Source: Streptomyces deccanensis (GTDB lineage Bacteria; Actinomycetota; Actinomycetes; Streptomycetales; Streptomycetaceae). Taken from it: 64,000 bases of DNA. The stretch lies in assembly GCF_022385335.1 (NCBI RefSeq), contig NZ_CP092431.1, forward strand, positions 7,626,001 to 7,690,000. The letters run 5' to 3'. Positions 43,950-52,810 of this stretch are shown here, one piece after another. The notes under the pieces were generated by a model. The model did not search any database. It was not told the DNA's origin and saw only the letters and a program-made list of their open reading frames with translations. The translations under genes were made by a program, and so were the position numbers. Within the stretch, counting starts at the first letter, position 1. Each line of letters starts with the position of its first letter.

Positions 43950-44573
43950 ATGATGCAGGGCAGGGACGACACCGGCACACTCGGGGGGCGCATGCTGAAC
44001 AACATCAAACACAACCTCAGGCGGAGAGATTTCACCCAGGGATGGTTCTGGGTGGAGGTGTTCGACGCGGTGTCCGATTTCGTACGGTCCCGCTCGGTGT
44101 GGGTGACGGTGGGTAACGCGGGCACATTCCTCAGCGCCCTGGCCGGGTTGGTGTACTACTGGTCGCGCCCGATTTGGTTCGCGGGCTACGCCGTCATCCA
44201 ACTCGCCTGCCTGGCCTGTCAGGCGATCGCCTTGATCCCGGTCGTGTGGCCGGGACGGGACGACGCAGATTTCTCCGATCTCCACCAGAGCCTGACCGTG
44301 ATTACCGTCTGCGGTTCGTGGATATTCGGCGTGTTGCCCGGCGCGTTCCTGCTCATGTTCTTCGACGTGGACACCAGCAGGCCGCCGTGGGCCGCCCTGT
44401 TCTTCTCGGGGATGGCCCTCATGATGGCCTGCATAGCGGGCGGGATCACCGGGATATTCCTCTCCGCCAAAAGCACACAGCTCCGCGAAACGGCCGGGCC
44501 GCCGGGCGGGCCCGACCGGGAGGACAGCGGAGACAGCGCCGACGTGGACTCGGGCGGCTTGGACGTCGACTGA
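43950..44573 (+). CDS. Four-helix membrane protein, passenger of the composite transposon
   Basis: About 207 residues with four predicted membrane helices ([35 protein letters not shown], in part; [42 protein letters not shown]). The N-terminus is basic and the C-terminus strongly acidic (Asp/Glu/Ser-rich). I recognise no family. ATG 43950 and 43953 are possible, as is ATG 43992 behind a run of G. It is oriented like the downstream transposase, ending 14 bases before the inner IS left end. Confidence 0.55.
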   Translation: MMQGRDDTGTLGGRMLNNIKHNLRRRDFTQGWFWVEVFDAVSDFVRSRSVWVTVGNAGTFLSALAGLVYYWSRPIWFAGYAVIQLACLACQAIALIPVVWPGRDDADFSDLHQSLTVITVCGSWIFGVLPGAFLLMFFDVDTSRPPWAALFFSGMALMMACIAGGITGIFLSAKSTQLRETAGPPGGPDREDSGDSADVDSGGLDVD

Positions 44574-44586
44574 CCGGCCCTGCTTC

Positions 44587-45936
44587 CAGGACTTCGACGT
44601 TGTCGTGTGGGGCCCGGTTCATGACGGTCTGTCAACTCGGTGGTACCCGGAACGTGGCAGGCACGGGCTTCGAAGATCATGGAGTTCTCTACGCCCCGTG
44701 ATCCGAGTGGAAGACCGTGCCTGTCGACGCATCATCGCTGATCCCGCGCGCCCTTGACCAGCTCCGCAAGCATCCCGAGGTCGTATCCGACGAGGTCCCG
44801 CGCCTGCTGGAGCGGCTGGCCGAGGTGCCCGACCCACGAGACCCACGCGGTGTACGGCACGCTCTGGTTGCCGTGCTCGCGCTGGCCGCGTGCGCAGTTC
44901 TGGCGGGGGCGACCTCTGTGCTGGCAGTCAGCGAATGGATCGCCGACGCCCCGCCACACATCCTGGAACCCCTCGGCATACGCCTCGACCCACTGTTCCC
45001 GAAACGGCTCCTGCCTGCGGAAACGACGGTCCGGCGGCTCCTGGCCCGCATCGACGGCGACGCGCTGGACCGGGCGGTCGGACGATGGCTCGCCGACCGC
45101 CGCCCGAAGGCGACCGGGCTGCGCGGCCTCGCAGTGGACGGCAAGAGCCTGCGCGGCGCGGCCAGAGCGAAGGGCCGCAAGATCCACCTGCTCGCCGCAC
45201 TGGAGCACGCCACCGGCCTGGTTCTGGCCCAGCTGGACGTCGGCGAGAAGACGAACGAGATCACCTGCTTCCAGCCGCTGCTGGACACCGTCGCTGACCT
45301 GGCAGGAACCGTCGTCACCAGCGACGCGATGCACACCCAGCGCGAGCACGCTGACTACCTCCTCGGCCGCGGCGCCCACTACATCGTGATCGTCAAGGGC
45401 AACCAGAAGAAGCTGCGTCGGCAGCTCAAGTCCCTTCCCTGGAAAGACATCCCGCTTCAGGGACGCACCCGGGGCATCGGCCACGGCCGCTCGGAGATCC
45501 GCCGGATCAAGGTCGCCACCGTCAACAGCCTCCTCTTCCCCGGAGCCCGCCAGGCCGTCCAGATCAAGCGCCGCCGCACCGACCGCAAGACCGGCAAGAC
45601 CACCGTCAAGACGGTCTACGCCGTCACCAGCCTGACCGCCGAACAGGCCACTGCGGCCCAGCTCGCCGAACTCGTCCGCGACCACTGGAAGATCGAGGCC
45701 CTGCACCATGTCCGCGACACCACCTTCGCCGAGGACTCCTCCCAGCTGCGGACCGGCAACGCGCCCCGCGTGATGGCTACCTGGCGCAACCTCGCTATCG
45801 GAGTCCTCCGCACGGCCGGAGTGAAGAACATCGCAGCCGGCCTTCGCCGCAACGCCCGCGACCCACGCCGCCCCCTCGCACTCCTCGGCCTCGGATGATC
45901 ACGAACCGGACGTCATGCGACTACGCCGAAGCCCTG
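44587..45936 (+). mobile_element. Complete ISAs1-family insertion sequence
   Basis: 1,350 bp. The left end CAGGACTTCGACGTTGTCG (44587) is an imperfect match to the inverted right end CAGGGCTTCGGCGTAGTCG (read on the minus strand from 45936); agreement continues through about 40 bases. No target duplication surrounds these two ends by themselves. Confidence 0.8.
44717..45898 (+). CDS. ISAs1-family transposase
   Basis: 393 residues with the family layout: N-terminal DDE_Tnp_1-associated domain ([20 protein letters not shown]), then the catalytic core with [11 protein letters not shown] (first Asp), [10 protein letters not shown] (second Asp), YIVIVKGNQ, and the Glu region [17 protein letters not shown] with its conserved W-x-I-E. 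Full length and without frameshifts, so probably active. GTG 44717. The C-terminal 40 residues are duplicated in the inverted remnant at 43808. Confidence 0.92.
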   Translation: MPVDASSLIPRALDQLRKHPEVVSDEVPRLLERLAEVPDPRDPRGVRHALVAVLALAACAVLAGATSVLAVSEWIADAPPHILEPLGIRLDPLFPKRLLPAETTVRRLLARIDGDALDRAVGRWLADRRPKATGLRGLAVDGKSLRGAARAKGRKIHLLAALEHATGLVLAQLDVGEKTNEITCFQPLLDTVADLAGTVVTSDAMHTQREHADYLLGRGAHYIVIVKGNQKKLRRQLKSLPWKDIPLQGRTRGIGHGRSEIRRIKVATVNSLLFPGARQAVQIKRRRTDRKTGKTTVKTVYAVTSLTAEQATAAQLAELVRDHWKIEALHHVRDTTFAEDSSQLRTGNAPRVMATWRNLAIGVLRTAGVKNIAAGLRRNARDPRRPLALLGLG

Positions 45937-46948
45937 TGGTGCGGGGTAGGACGTCCAGTGCGGCGGCCGGGAGATGGGCGGCCAGCTGCTTGGTGTGGGC
46001 GGCGGGGATGTGCCGGTCGTCGGCTCCCGCCATGAGCAGCAGCCGGTCGCCGAGCTGGCTCAGGACGGTGAGGTCGCGCGGCTTGTAGTCGCGCAGGGAC
46101 TGCCACAGGGCGGCGAGATCACCGGTCGCGGTGTGGCGGACGCCGTGGCGGCACGGCGGTGGCCCGTCGGCCGACCGGTTGGGGCCTGGGGCGAGGCGGT
46201 GGGGGTGCGTGGCGGGTAGCCGTCGGCGCAGGAGATCCACCGCGCGAGGTGCGTGGGCGCAGGTCAGGGCAGCGAGGCTGCGCGCGGCGGCCAACAGCCA
46301 GGCGCACGGGCCGCGGCCGGGCAGCACCGTCGCACCGCGTGCGGTGGGAGACAGCAGCACCATGCCCCGTACGCGGGCCAGGTGCTCGGGGTGCAGGGCG
46401 GTGAGTTCCTGCAGGACCAGGGCGCCCAGGGAGTGGCCGGCGAGCACGAGCGGTCCGGTGGGGACGAGGCGGGTCAGGATCTGGTGCAGGTCGTCGGCGA
46501 GCTGTTCGACCGTCAGCGGTGCCCGGCCTCGGGAAGTGTGGCCGTGCGCACGCTGGTCGTAGCGCAGGACGCCCAGGCCCAGACCGGTCAGGTGCCGGGT
46601 GTGCAGACGCCACAGGTCGGCGGTGACGGACGCGCCGTGCACGAGGACGACCGTCGCGCCGTCGCGACGCGGGCGCACAGGCGTATCGCGGTAGACGGAC
46701 AGGGGTGTGCCGTCCGCGGCGGAGACGGACGACACCTCCGTGGCAGTAGGCGGATGGGGCATGGGCGTGGACTCCGGAAGGTGGGATCGCTGGAGGGGCA
46801 GCCGTGCGCTGAGGGCGGCGGAGACAGCTGTTGGACACCGCACTGCGCTTGTCGCTGTGAGTGGGGTGTAGGCAGGTACCTGGGCCCCCGAGACTCCGAG
46901 GGGGCCGGGCGTTCAGCCCCGTACCGCTGGCCTTTGGGCCCGAGACGA

Positions 46949-47194
46949 TTAGCGGTGGCGTGCCCAGGGCGGCGTAGCGGTGGGCGTGGCGGCGATGGCT
47001 GGAGCTTGGTCCTGCGTCGGTACCGATGAGGGCAAAGATCCGTCGGCACGCGGCTGGTCGCTGAAGGCGTCGTGCGTGTAGTTCCAGCCGAACAGGTGGA
47101 TCAACGGACCGAACGTGTCGCCGATCCCGTCCAGTCCGCCGCCGGCCAGATGGCGCGGGGAGACCAGGACGCGGTCCGTCGGGGTGAAGCTCAC
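46949..47194 (-). CDS. Short DUF317-like protein
   Basis: 81 residues. The opening VLVSPRHLAGGGLDGIGD followed by LFGWNYTHDAFSDQP is the standard N-terminal signature of DUF317 proteins, but the rest of the domain is missing and a Pro/Ala/Thr tail follows. ATG 47194 overlaps the stop of the upstream gene by four bases. Either a minimal member or a truncated one. The 186 bases to the hydrolase start hold a GC hairpin (7-bp stem near 46890). Confidence 0.6.
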   Translation of the reverse strand: MSFTPTDRVLVSPRHLAGGGLDGIGDTFGPLIHLFGWNYTHDAFSDQPRADGSLPSSVPTQDQAPAIAATPTATPPWARHR

Positions 47195-48027
47195 CGTCTG
47201 CGGCCCGCCCCCTGCTTCGTGGCAGGAGGCATCACGGCCGCTGCTCGGGCGGCAACCGTGGTGGGCTTGTGCTGGGCGAGGGCACGCCGGCCGTCGGCGG
47301 TGACGTCGAGGCGCTGGCCCTGGTGCAGGGGTGTCGTTGTGTCCACCTCGACGAGTCCTCGCTTGATCAGGGCGTTGAGGGCGGCGACGTTCACGGTGGC
47401 TCGGTCCTTGTCGATGGCGTTGAGCACGCCGTGCCGGCTGATTACGTAACGGATGCCGCCTCCGGTGGACAGCCGGGCGAGGACGGCGTACTGGCTGGCC
47501 GTGATCTCCGGCACGGGTGTCGCCTGCTGCTGTTCGGCGTGCTGTTTCAGGTCCCGGGTGATGCCGCTGGCGAGGTAGTAGCAGCCGGTGTGGGCCAGGT
47601 CGAGCTGGTGGGCGGCGTCCGCGATGTGTTCCGCCATGGCGGGGACGGCCTCCGCGTGCCGTGCCGTGCGCACGGCGGCTTCATCGGCCGGCGGGCCGGG
47701 GAACGCGGCGCCCTCCAGAGGGTTGGCCTCCAGCGCGCCAGCCAAGTCGGATGCGGCGATACTGGCGGCGAAGACGACGGAGGCGAGCGCTTCCAGGGAC
47801 GGGCAGCTGCCGGGTACGGCGGCGTACTGGCTGCCGTCGAGGGCGGCCAGGCGTTCCATGGCCTGTTGGACCAGCTCGTTCGTGGACAGGATCTTCGACG
47901 TGAGCTGCTGCCGGGCGTCGGTGCCGGGTGAGAGGGTGAGTGAGCGGACTTCGCTGTGCAAGTCCTCGAAAGCGCTGCCGAGTTGCCTCAGTTGGGCGAT
48001 CTCGGCTTGCAGGTCGATCTGGTGAAT
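47191..48027 (-). CDS. Unrecognised protein with a winged-helix-like C-terminus; apparent ATT start
   Basis: About 278 residues. An N-terminal coiled coil (DLQAEIAQLRQLGSAFEDL) leads into a helical body and a C-terminal winged-helix-like region (ISASQ-type helix ITASQYAVLARLSTG, NVAALNALIKRGLVEVD, QGQRLDVTADGRRAL) like MarR-type proteins. The coiled-coil coding sequence extends upstream of the first possible TTG (47961) to ATT 48027, which sits seven bases after GGAG. No ATG, GTG or TTG is available between the previous stop and there. A DNA-binding role is inferred only from the fold pattern. Confidence 0.6.
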   Translation of the reverse strand: MHQIDLQAEIAQLRQLGSAFEDLHSEVRSLTLSPGTDARQQLTSKILSTNELVQQAMERLAALDGSQYAAVPGSCPSLEALASVVFAASIAASDLAGALEANPLEGAAFPGPPADEAAVRTARHAEAVPAMAEHIADAAHQLDLAHTGCYYLASGITRDLKQHAEQQQATPVPEITASQYAVLARLSTGGGIRYVISRHGVLNAIDKDRATVNVAALNALIKRGLVEVDTTTPLHQGQRLDVTADGRRALAQHKPTTVAARAAAVMPPATKQGAGRRR

Positions 48028-48063
48028 GGTGCTGCTCCGGGTGAGGGCCGGGGGGCTTGGTGG

Positions 48064-48660
48064 TCAGCGGCTGCGTCGGTGGGCCTGGTCCGGGGAGGGT
48101 GACGCGGGCGTGGCTGGACGGCGGGCGGGCGCGGGCGGGATGTCCTGGAGGGTCGGGATCCCGAGGTCGACGCGCACGCTGGCGCCGAGCGTGTAGAGGT
48201 GGGATTCGGCACAGACCACCGCACCCACGGCGTCGGATTCACCGAACTCGGCGGGAAGTGTGTACTCCCGCGTTGCCTTCGTCGAGGTGAAGCCGTGCTG
48301 GATGAGGACACCCCTGGCCCGGTCGGTGACCGCAGTGGCGGTGACCGTGCCGTTGCGGAAGCGCATGGTCGCCTCGGGCTCGGCGTCGGTGGTGCGGGGG
48401 TAACGCGTGGTCCAGGCGAGGTCGACGAGGTCCATGGTGTGGGACAGGAGCCCGTAGAAGGCGACGCCGGCGCGCTCATTTGCGTCCTCGGCGGTCCCGG
48501 GCGGCAGGAGATAGAGGGTGCGGCCCTGGTGCTGGCGGGCTGTGAAGCCTGCTGCGGTCAGGTGTCGGGCGGCGTTGCGGATGGGGCGGTTGAGGACGGC
48601 GAACGTCCATCCGTCATCGGTCGAGCCGATGAAGACGTCGTGGTGGTCGGTGATGGCTAT
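48064..48660 (-). CDS. Unrecognised protein, start codon uncertain (ATA, or frameshift)
   Basis: Up to 198 residues. From ATG 48435 only 123 residues would be made, yet the frame reads as normal coding sequence for 75 codons further upstream (DHHDVFIGSTDDGWTFAVLN, AARHLTAAGFTARQHQG, TLYLLPPGTAEDANE), back to ATA 48660. An in-frame TGA at 48664-48666 limits it. ATA is six bases after GGGA. Alternatively ATG 48668 is the true start and one base has been gained or two lost. The N-terminal part resembles the strand pattern of DUF317 proteins; otherwise unknown. Confidence 0.6.
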   Translation of the reverse strand: MAITDHHDVFIGSTDDGWTFAVLNRPIRNAARHLTAAGFTARQHQGRTLYLLPPGTAEDANERAGVAFYGLLSHTMDLVDLAWTTRYPRTTDAEPEATMRFRNGTVTATAVTDRARGVLIQHGFTSTKATREYTLPAEFGESDAVGAVVCAESHLYTLGASVRVDLGIPTLQDIPPAPARRPATPASPSPDQAHRRSR

Positions 48661-48724
48661 CGGTCATCCCGGTGGCTGGGTACAGGTGGGGCAGCCCGGC
48701 GGGGTGCTCGGGCGTGGTGGGTGG

Positions 48725-50524
48725 TCAGGCGGCGGGGCCGTAGTCGCTTTGCTGCGGGGCGTGCTTGGCGATGGCGCGGGTGGTGATGGCCTTGGATGCG
48801 CGGGCGGAGGCGGCAGTCAGTGCGTCGGCGTCGGGCTCCGCGTACCAGGGGCGCAGGTCGAGCATGGCGGCGCGCATGCCGGTGGCGAAGCACAGGGCGG
48901 TGCCCTTGGGCAGGGCGCGGATCGCGTCCGCGGGCAGGATCCGTTCCTGCCGCATCGACACGGAGGTCGACTTGCCCGAGTCGGAGATGGAGGTCGAGGT
49001 GGTCTCCACGTCGTGGTCGCCGATGAGGCGGGAGAGTTTGTCGGCGAAGTCGGGATCGTCGATGCCGGAGCCGATCACCTTGACGGTGCTCGCGGACCAC
49101 ATGGCGTCCATGCCCGCGTCGCCCCAGACTTTCTGGCCCTGGCGGTAGGACTGCAGGATCGTGATAGGGATGATGCCGCGCGAGCCCAAGTGGCTGTACA
49201 GGTCGGGCAGATCGGAGATTTTGCAGACGTTGGCGGCCTCGTCGAGGATCGCGAGCATGGGCGGGTCGAGCCGTCCGCCGGCGCGCTCGGCCTGCGCGGT
49301 CGCCGCGCGCATGACGGAGTCCGCGCACGCCGCGATCAGGGCACTGGCGCCGCCGCCACCGTCCTTCGACAGCAGGTACAGAGTGTCCGTGGACGAGACG
49401 AACTCCGACGGCCGGAACTCGGACACGTCCTTCTGCGGGGTGACCCACGCCGCGATATCGCTGTTGAGGAGGGCTGCGGCGTACTGCCGGGCGGTTTCGT
49501 AGATGCCGTCCCGGGTTTCGGGCGGTCCTTCGACGGTGCCCTTGAGCTGGGCGGCCACCGCGGTGAACTGGTGGTCGCGCAGGATATCGAGAGGGGTGCG
49601 GTCGGCGGGAAAGGCCAGCCACTGCATGACGTCGGTGATGGGCCGTTCATCGAGAGCCGCGGCGAGGAACAGCTGCGACAGGATGTTGCTGCCGGCCTTG
49701 GACCAGAAGTCGCCCTGCTGGCTGGCGTCCACGGAAGCCGCGAGGAAGTGGCCGGCCAGACGGCCTGCGCCGTCGAGGGTCCTGGCGTCGGCGAGCGGGT
49801 TCCACCACATCTCCCGTTCGGCGTGGGCGATCTGCTGCGGGTCCATCGACCACGTCCGGCCGGTCCTCTGCCGTGCGTCGAGGGTGGCGGTGTAGGCGTC
49901 GCCGGCGGCCTTGTTGGAGGTCAGCAGGACGGGGCCGGGCGCGGCGAGGATCGAGGGGATCGCGAGCGAGGTGGTCTTGCCGGAGCGGGGCGCCATGATG
50001 GCGACGGCGACGTCCTCGTACCCCATGCGGACCTCGTGCTTGCTGCCCTGGAGGTTGCCGAGGAGGATGCCGGTGTCGGCGGCATGGATGTGCTTGGCGT
50101 TCTTCAGGCTGGGGCGCAGGGAGCGGGCCTTGGCGGTGATCGCCCGGGCCATCAGCGGCTCGATGTCCTTCGCCTTGGCCATGCCGGCGGTCTTCTTCTT
50201 CCGGCCAGTGCCGGAGTTCTTGTGTTGTGACCAGACGACTGCGGCGGTGAGGGCGAGGGCGATCATCACGGTGACGGGGATGATGCGGGCACCGATGAGC
50301 AGGGTCGTTTCTCCGGCGGTGGGCCAGAGCTGGTCGGGGTGCAGGAGTGCGTTGATGGGCTGGTACGGCGCCCAGGGGCCGGAGTGGGTGGCCCAGGCGG
50401 CGAGGTTGCCGCACAGCCAGGCGAGGTTGGACAGGGGGACGGCGATCGCGAGGGCGCCGAGGAGCACGTTGAAGGCGATGTCGTAGCCGTCGCTGCTGGA
50501 GGAGGCGGGGGAGGTGTGGGGCAA
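48725..50524 (-). CDS. VirD4/TraG-type conjugative coupling ATPase
   Basis: 599 residues. Two N-terminal membrane helices (about 17-45 and 74-98), then a hexameric DNA-pump ATPase domain with Walker A APRSGKTTS (178-186), ILLGNLQG and VLLTSNKAAGD typical of TraG/VirD4, and Walker B LAILDEAANVC followed by LPDLYSHLGSRGIIPITILQSYRQG. It would bring relaxase-bound single-stranded DNA to a transfer channel. This is not the FtsK/TraB type used by most Streptomyces plasmids for double-stranded transfer. ATG 50524 is clear; the neighbouring DUF317 gene ends 33 bases upstream. Confidence 0.9.
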   Translation of the reverse strand: MPHTSPASSSSDGYDIAFNVLLGALAIAVPLSNLAWLCGNLAAWATHSGPWAPYQPINALLHPDQLWPTAGETTLLIGARIIPVTVMIALALTAAVVWSQHKNSGTGRKKKTAGMAKAKDIEPLMARAITAKARSLRPSLKNAKHIHAADTGILLGNLQGSKHEVRMGYEDVAVAIMAPRSGKTTSLAIPSILAAPGPVLLTSNKAAGDAYTATLDARQRTGRTWSMDPQQIAHAEREMWWNPLADARTLDGAGRLAGHFLAASVDASQQGDFWSKAGSNILSQLFLAAALDERPITDVMQWLAFPADRTPLDILRDHQFTAVAAQLKGTVEGPPETRDGIYETARQYAAALLNSDIAAWVTPQKDVSEFRPSEFVSSTDTLYLLSKDGGGGASALIAACADSVMRAATAQAERAGGRLDPPMLAILDEAANVCKISDLPDLYSHLGSRGIIPITILQSYRQGQKVWGDAGMDAMWSASTVKVIGSGIDDPDFADKLSRLIGDHDVETTSTSISDSGKSTSVSMRQERILPADAIRALPKGTALCFATGMRAAMLDLRPWYAEPDADALTAASARASKAITTRAIAKHAPQQSDYGPAA

Positions 50525-50556
50525 GGGGGGATTCCGGAGTGAGGGGTGTGGCCGGG

Positions 50557-51327
50557 TCAGCGCGTACGGCGCAGTGGCGGCTGCGGCCGACGCGGCGGCA
50601 GCGAGGGCGTGCCACGCCGGCGGCGGGCGGCGAGGTCCTGGACGCGCTGCTCCAGCGGATCCAGCACGCCCGGCGGGCCCGTCGGCGCGGGGGCCGTCTG
50701 GAGGTGGGGACGGGCCTGGAAGGGGAGGGCGAGCGGGTCGCGGCGCAGCGGTGCGGGGTCGGTGAGGGCGCTGGTGAAGGCGGCGACAAGGTGGAGCGGA
50801 GTGTCGGCGCCGAGGTGGGCGCGCCAGATCACCGTGTCGGGGTCGCCGGGCAGGGAGGTGGTGACGAACCAGAGGCCTTGCCCCTGGCCGGCGCGCTCGA
50901 CACGGACGGGGCTGTCGGGGGACGAGGCCGAGACGTCGGAGTGTTCCAGCCAGCCGGCCGCGTACAGGGTCTCGAAGGGATCACTCGCCGCCGCCGCTTC
51001 GGGGGCGGGCTCGGTGAGGGCGTCGGTGAACGCGGCGAGGATCTCCACCGGGATGCGCGCCCCGAACCGGGCGTACCAGGCGGGGTGTTCGTCGGTGGGT
51101 GCGTGGAGGATCGTCCACCACGGTTCGTCCGGGTCCGGGTACAGGCTCAGCTCGGCCTGCTGGTCGGGCCGGACCAGATGGACGATCGGGGAGAGCGGAG
51201 TGTGGTCGTAGCGCCATCCGCCGGCCTGGTGGAGGGGCACGGTGACCCAGCGCGGGTCCCCGCCCCCGGCCAGGCAGGGCGGGGTGACGAGGAGTTCGTC
51301 GGCCGCCTCGTGAGGAAGGAAACGCAT
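50557..51327 (-). CDS. DUF317 domain protein
   Basis: 256 residues with two DUF317-like repeats. The opening LLVTPPCLAGGGDPRWVTVPLHQAGGW is the classic signature; WWTILHAPTDEHPAWYARFGARIPVEILAAFTDALTEPAP closes the first repeat and a second runs to about 205. The C-terminus is Arg/Pro-rich. ATG 51327 has GGAGG eight bases upstream; GTG 51336 would overlap the previous stop (GTGA). Family function is unknown, but it is tied to mobile elements of Streptomyces. Confidence 0.8.
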   Translation of the reverse strand: MRFLPHEAADELLVTPPCLAGGGDPRWVTVPLHQAGGWRYDHTPLSPIVHLVRPDQQAELSLYPDPDEPWWTILHAPTDEHPAWYARFGARIPVEILAAFTDALTEPAPEAAAASDPFETLYAAGWLEHSDVSASSPDSPVRVERAGQGQGLWFVTTSLPGDPDTVIWRAHLGADTPLHLVAAFTSALTDPAPLRRDPLALPFQARPHLQTAPAPTGPPGVLDPLEQRVQDLAARRRRGTPSLPPRRPQPPLRRTR

Positions 51328-51332
51328 GCGGC

Positions 51333-51947
51333 TCACCTCCGTGCCACGGGCGCCGCGGCAGCGGGAGCCGTTGGAGCGGGTCGAGGCGCGACGGTCTCCA
51401 GACGAGGCGGGGTGCGTTGGGTCGTCGTGTGAATGGCGAGGATCACGGGGGCGTGCAGGGCCAGCTCGTTGAGTGCGTGCCATGCCTCGGCGTTGCGGGC
51501 GTCGATGAGGTCGTCGTATGCCTCTGTCCCCGGCCGGGCGGAGGGCGGCAGGTCGTCGAGGCGGGCGCGATAGTCCTCTTCGAAGGCGTCGAGCTGGTCG
51601 AGGGCGTCTTCGGCGCCCGTCAGGTGCCACGGCCAGTGGGACTGGACGGCCCGGGCGGGGAGCTGCTGGAGCTGGACTTCGGCGGTGGAGATCAGCTCGC
51701 GGGCGAAGGGGCGGATCTGGGCGGCGGCGATCCAGGTGTCGGCGTCGCGGCGGGCTGCGCGCCGCCCGTAGGACTCGTCGTCGTACGGCCAGCTGTCGGG
51801 GTCGGTGTGCTGGTCGGAGTAGGCGTCCCACGCGGCCAGGATCTGTTCGCCGGTGTGGAGGAACGCGGCGAGCTGGTCGAGGCGCTGCTGGTGGATGACG
51901 CTCGGAGGGGAGGGTGGGGAGGCCACAGGGGGTCTTTCATCAGTCAT
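51333..51947 (-). CDS. Unrecognised helical protein between DUF317 genes
   Basis: 204 residues, largely helical (VIHQQRLDQLAAFLHTGEQILAAWDAY; AEDALDQLDAFEEDYRARLDDL), ending in an Ala/Pro/Arg tail. It may be a distant member of the second paralogous family of this operon. ATG 51947 overlaps the preceding DUF317 stop by four bases. Confidence 0.65.
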   Translation of the reverse strand: MTDERPPVASPPSPPSVIHQQRLDQLAAFLHTGEQILAAWDAYSDQHTDPDSWPYDDESYGRRAARRDADTWIAAAQIRPFARELISTAEVQLQQLPARAVQSHWPWHLTGAEDALDQLDAFEEDYRARLDDLPPSARPGTEAYDDLIDARNAEAWHALNELALHAPVILAIHTTTQRTPPRLETVAPRPAPTAPAAAAPVARR

Positions 51948-52810
51948 CGGGTGTGAGCCGCCGAGGAGTTGGAGGCGCCGACGTGAGCCGAGGAGGGGGT
52001 GGTGTCCAGCCGCTGACGGCGTCGCGCGGCGCGGACCTGGGCCTGGATGTGCTTGAGGCGCTGCTGGTGAGCGTCGGCGACATCCGTGCCGGTCCGACTG
52101 GTTCGCTCGTGCTGGACGTCGTGGTGCCAGTTGTGCCGGCCCCAGCCGCGCAGCAGCGGTTCGGCGCTGGTCAAGGCGGCGATGAAGCCGGCGATGGCCT
52201 GCGCGGGGGCGTGTCCGTCGAGCCAGCCGCTCCAGACCGGGCGACCGTCGAAAGCGGACTCGGCGGCGTCGGCGGGGTACTCCCGGGTGCGGATCCGCCA
52301 GGAGAACGAGGAGGAGATCTCGTCGTCGTAGGGGCGGCTGTATTCAACGACCGCCCGTCGGTCGAGCGAGCGGGCCTCGAAGCCGGTTCCGTTCTCGCTC
52401 TGGGTGACGCTCCAGCCCGCTGTGCGGAAGTGGTCCCACGGATCGGGCGGGTCCGCAGGGGCAGGGGTGAGGAGCGTGTCGGTGAGTCCGGCCAGGATCT
52501 CGGCCGGGACCTGGTGGGTGAACGAGGCATACCAACTACGGGAGTTGGGCGGCTCGACCGTGAGGCGCCACCAGCTGCCGGACGGGTTGAACTGGGGTGC
52601 GGCTTGCAGCCGTGCCTGCAGGTCGGGGCTGGTGACCTCAGTCTCGGGGGAAGCCGGGTCGGAGGTGATGGTCCAGCCGGCGGCGAGCAGGGCGTGGGTG
52701 ACGTGGCGGGCGTCACCGGGGCCCGCGAGGTGCCGGGGACTGGTGGAATGCAGGATCGTCGACTCGTGGTCGCGTCGGAAGCCGGCCAACTGTCGCTCGG
52801 TCACCGGCAT
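51944..52810 (-). CDS. DUF317 domain protein
   Basis: 288 residues with two DUF317-like repeats. Signatures: STSPRHLAGPGDARHVTHALLAAGW at 22-46, SWYASFTHQVPAEILAGLTDTLL, and a second repeat with HFRTAGWSVTQSE and APAQAIAGFIAALTSAEPL. The tail is basic (QAQVRAARRRQRLD). ATG 52810 has GGGGGAG upstream and overlaps the end of the preceding gene by ten bases. Confidence 0.8.
   Translation of the reverse strand: MPVTERQLAGFRRDHESTILHSTSPRHLAGPGDARHVTHALLAAGWTITSDPASPETEVTSPDLQARLQAAPQFNPSGSWWRLTVEPPNSRSWYASFTHQVPAEILAGLTDTLLTPAPADPPDPWDHFRTAGWSVTQSENGTGFEARSLDRRAVVEYSRPYDDEISSSFSWRIRTREYPADAAESAFDGRPVWSGWLDGHAPAQAIAGFIAALTSAEPLLRGWGRHNWHHDVQHERTSRTGTDVADAHQQRLKHIQAQVRAARRRQRLDTTPSSAHVGASNSSAAHTR

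Larger units (their letters stand above)
43770..45936. mobile_element. Composite transposon: ISAs1-family IS plus an inverted IS end and a passenger gene
   Basis: A 2,167-bp unit flanked by a perfect 10-bp direct repeat (TGGTGCGGGG). Both outer ends are the same ~46-base right-end sequence of the IS, in inverted orientation (43770 onward, and running to 45936). Inside are a short decayed transposase end (minus, ~43808-43930), a four-helix membrane protein gene (plus), and a complete ISAs1 element (44587-45936). Because the target duplication surrounds the whole unit and not the inner IS, it moved as one piece. Confidence 0.85.
43626..46762 (-). pseudogene. Alpha/beta hydrolase gene split by the ISAs1-type composite insertion
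   Basis: The 5' part (46762-45937) encodes a typical alpha/beta hydrolase: VVLVHGASVTADLW (oxyanion HG), LRYDQRAHG, and the nucleophile elbow GHSLGA. After LDVLPRT the frame enters the inserted unit. Across the insertion, from 43769 down to 43626, the same frame resumes as TTHALPIRHAALISARIARL, which supplies the catalytic His region and a stop. The 10-bp duplication TGGTGCGGGG (43760-43769 and 45937-45946) proves the join. The truncated protein lacks its catalytic His, so the gene is inactive. ATG 46762 has GGAG upstream. Substrate unknown. Confidence 0.85.

Noticed and set aside
48725..50524. FtsK/TraB-type double-stranded DNA translocase, usual for Streptomyces plasmids
   Set aside because: The motifs and the two N-terminal membrane helices fit VirD4/TraG coupling proteins, and the FtsK gamma-like tail is missing.
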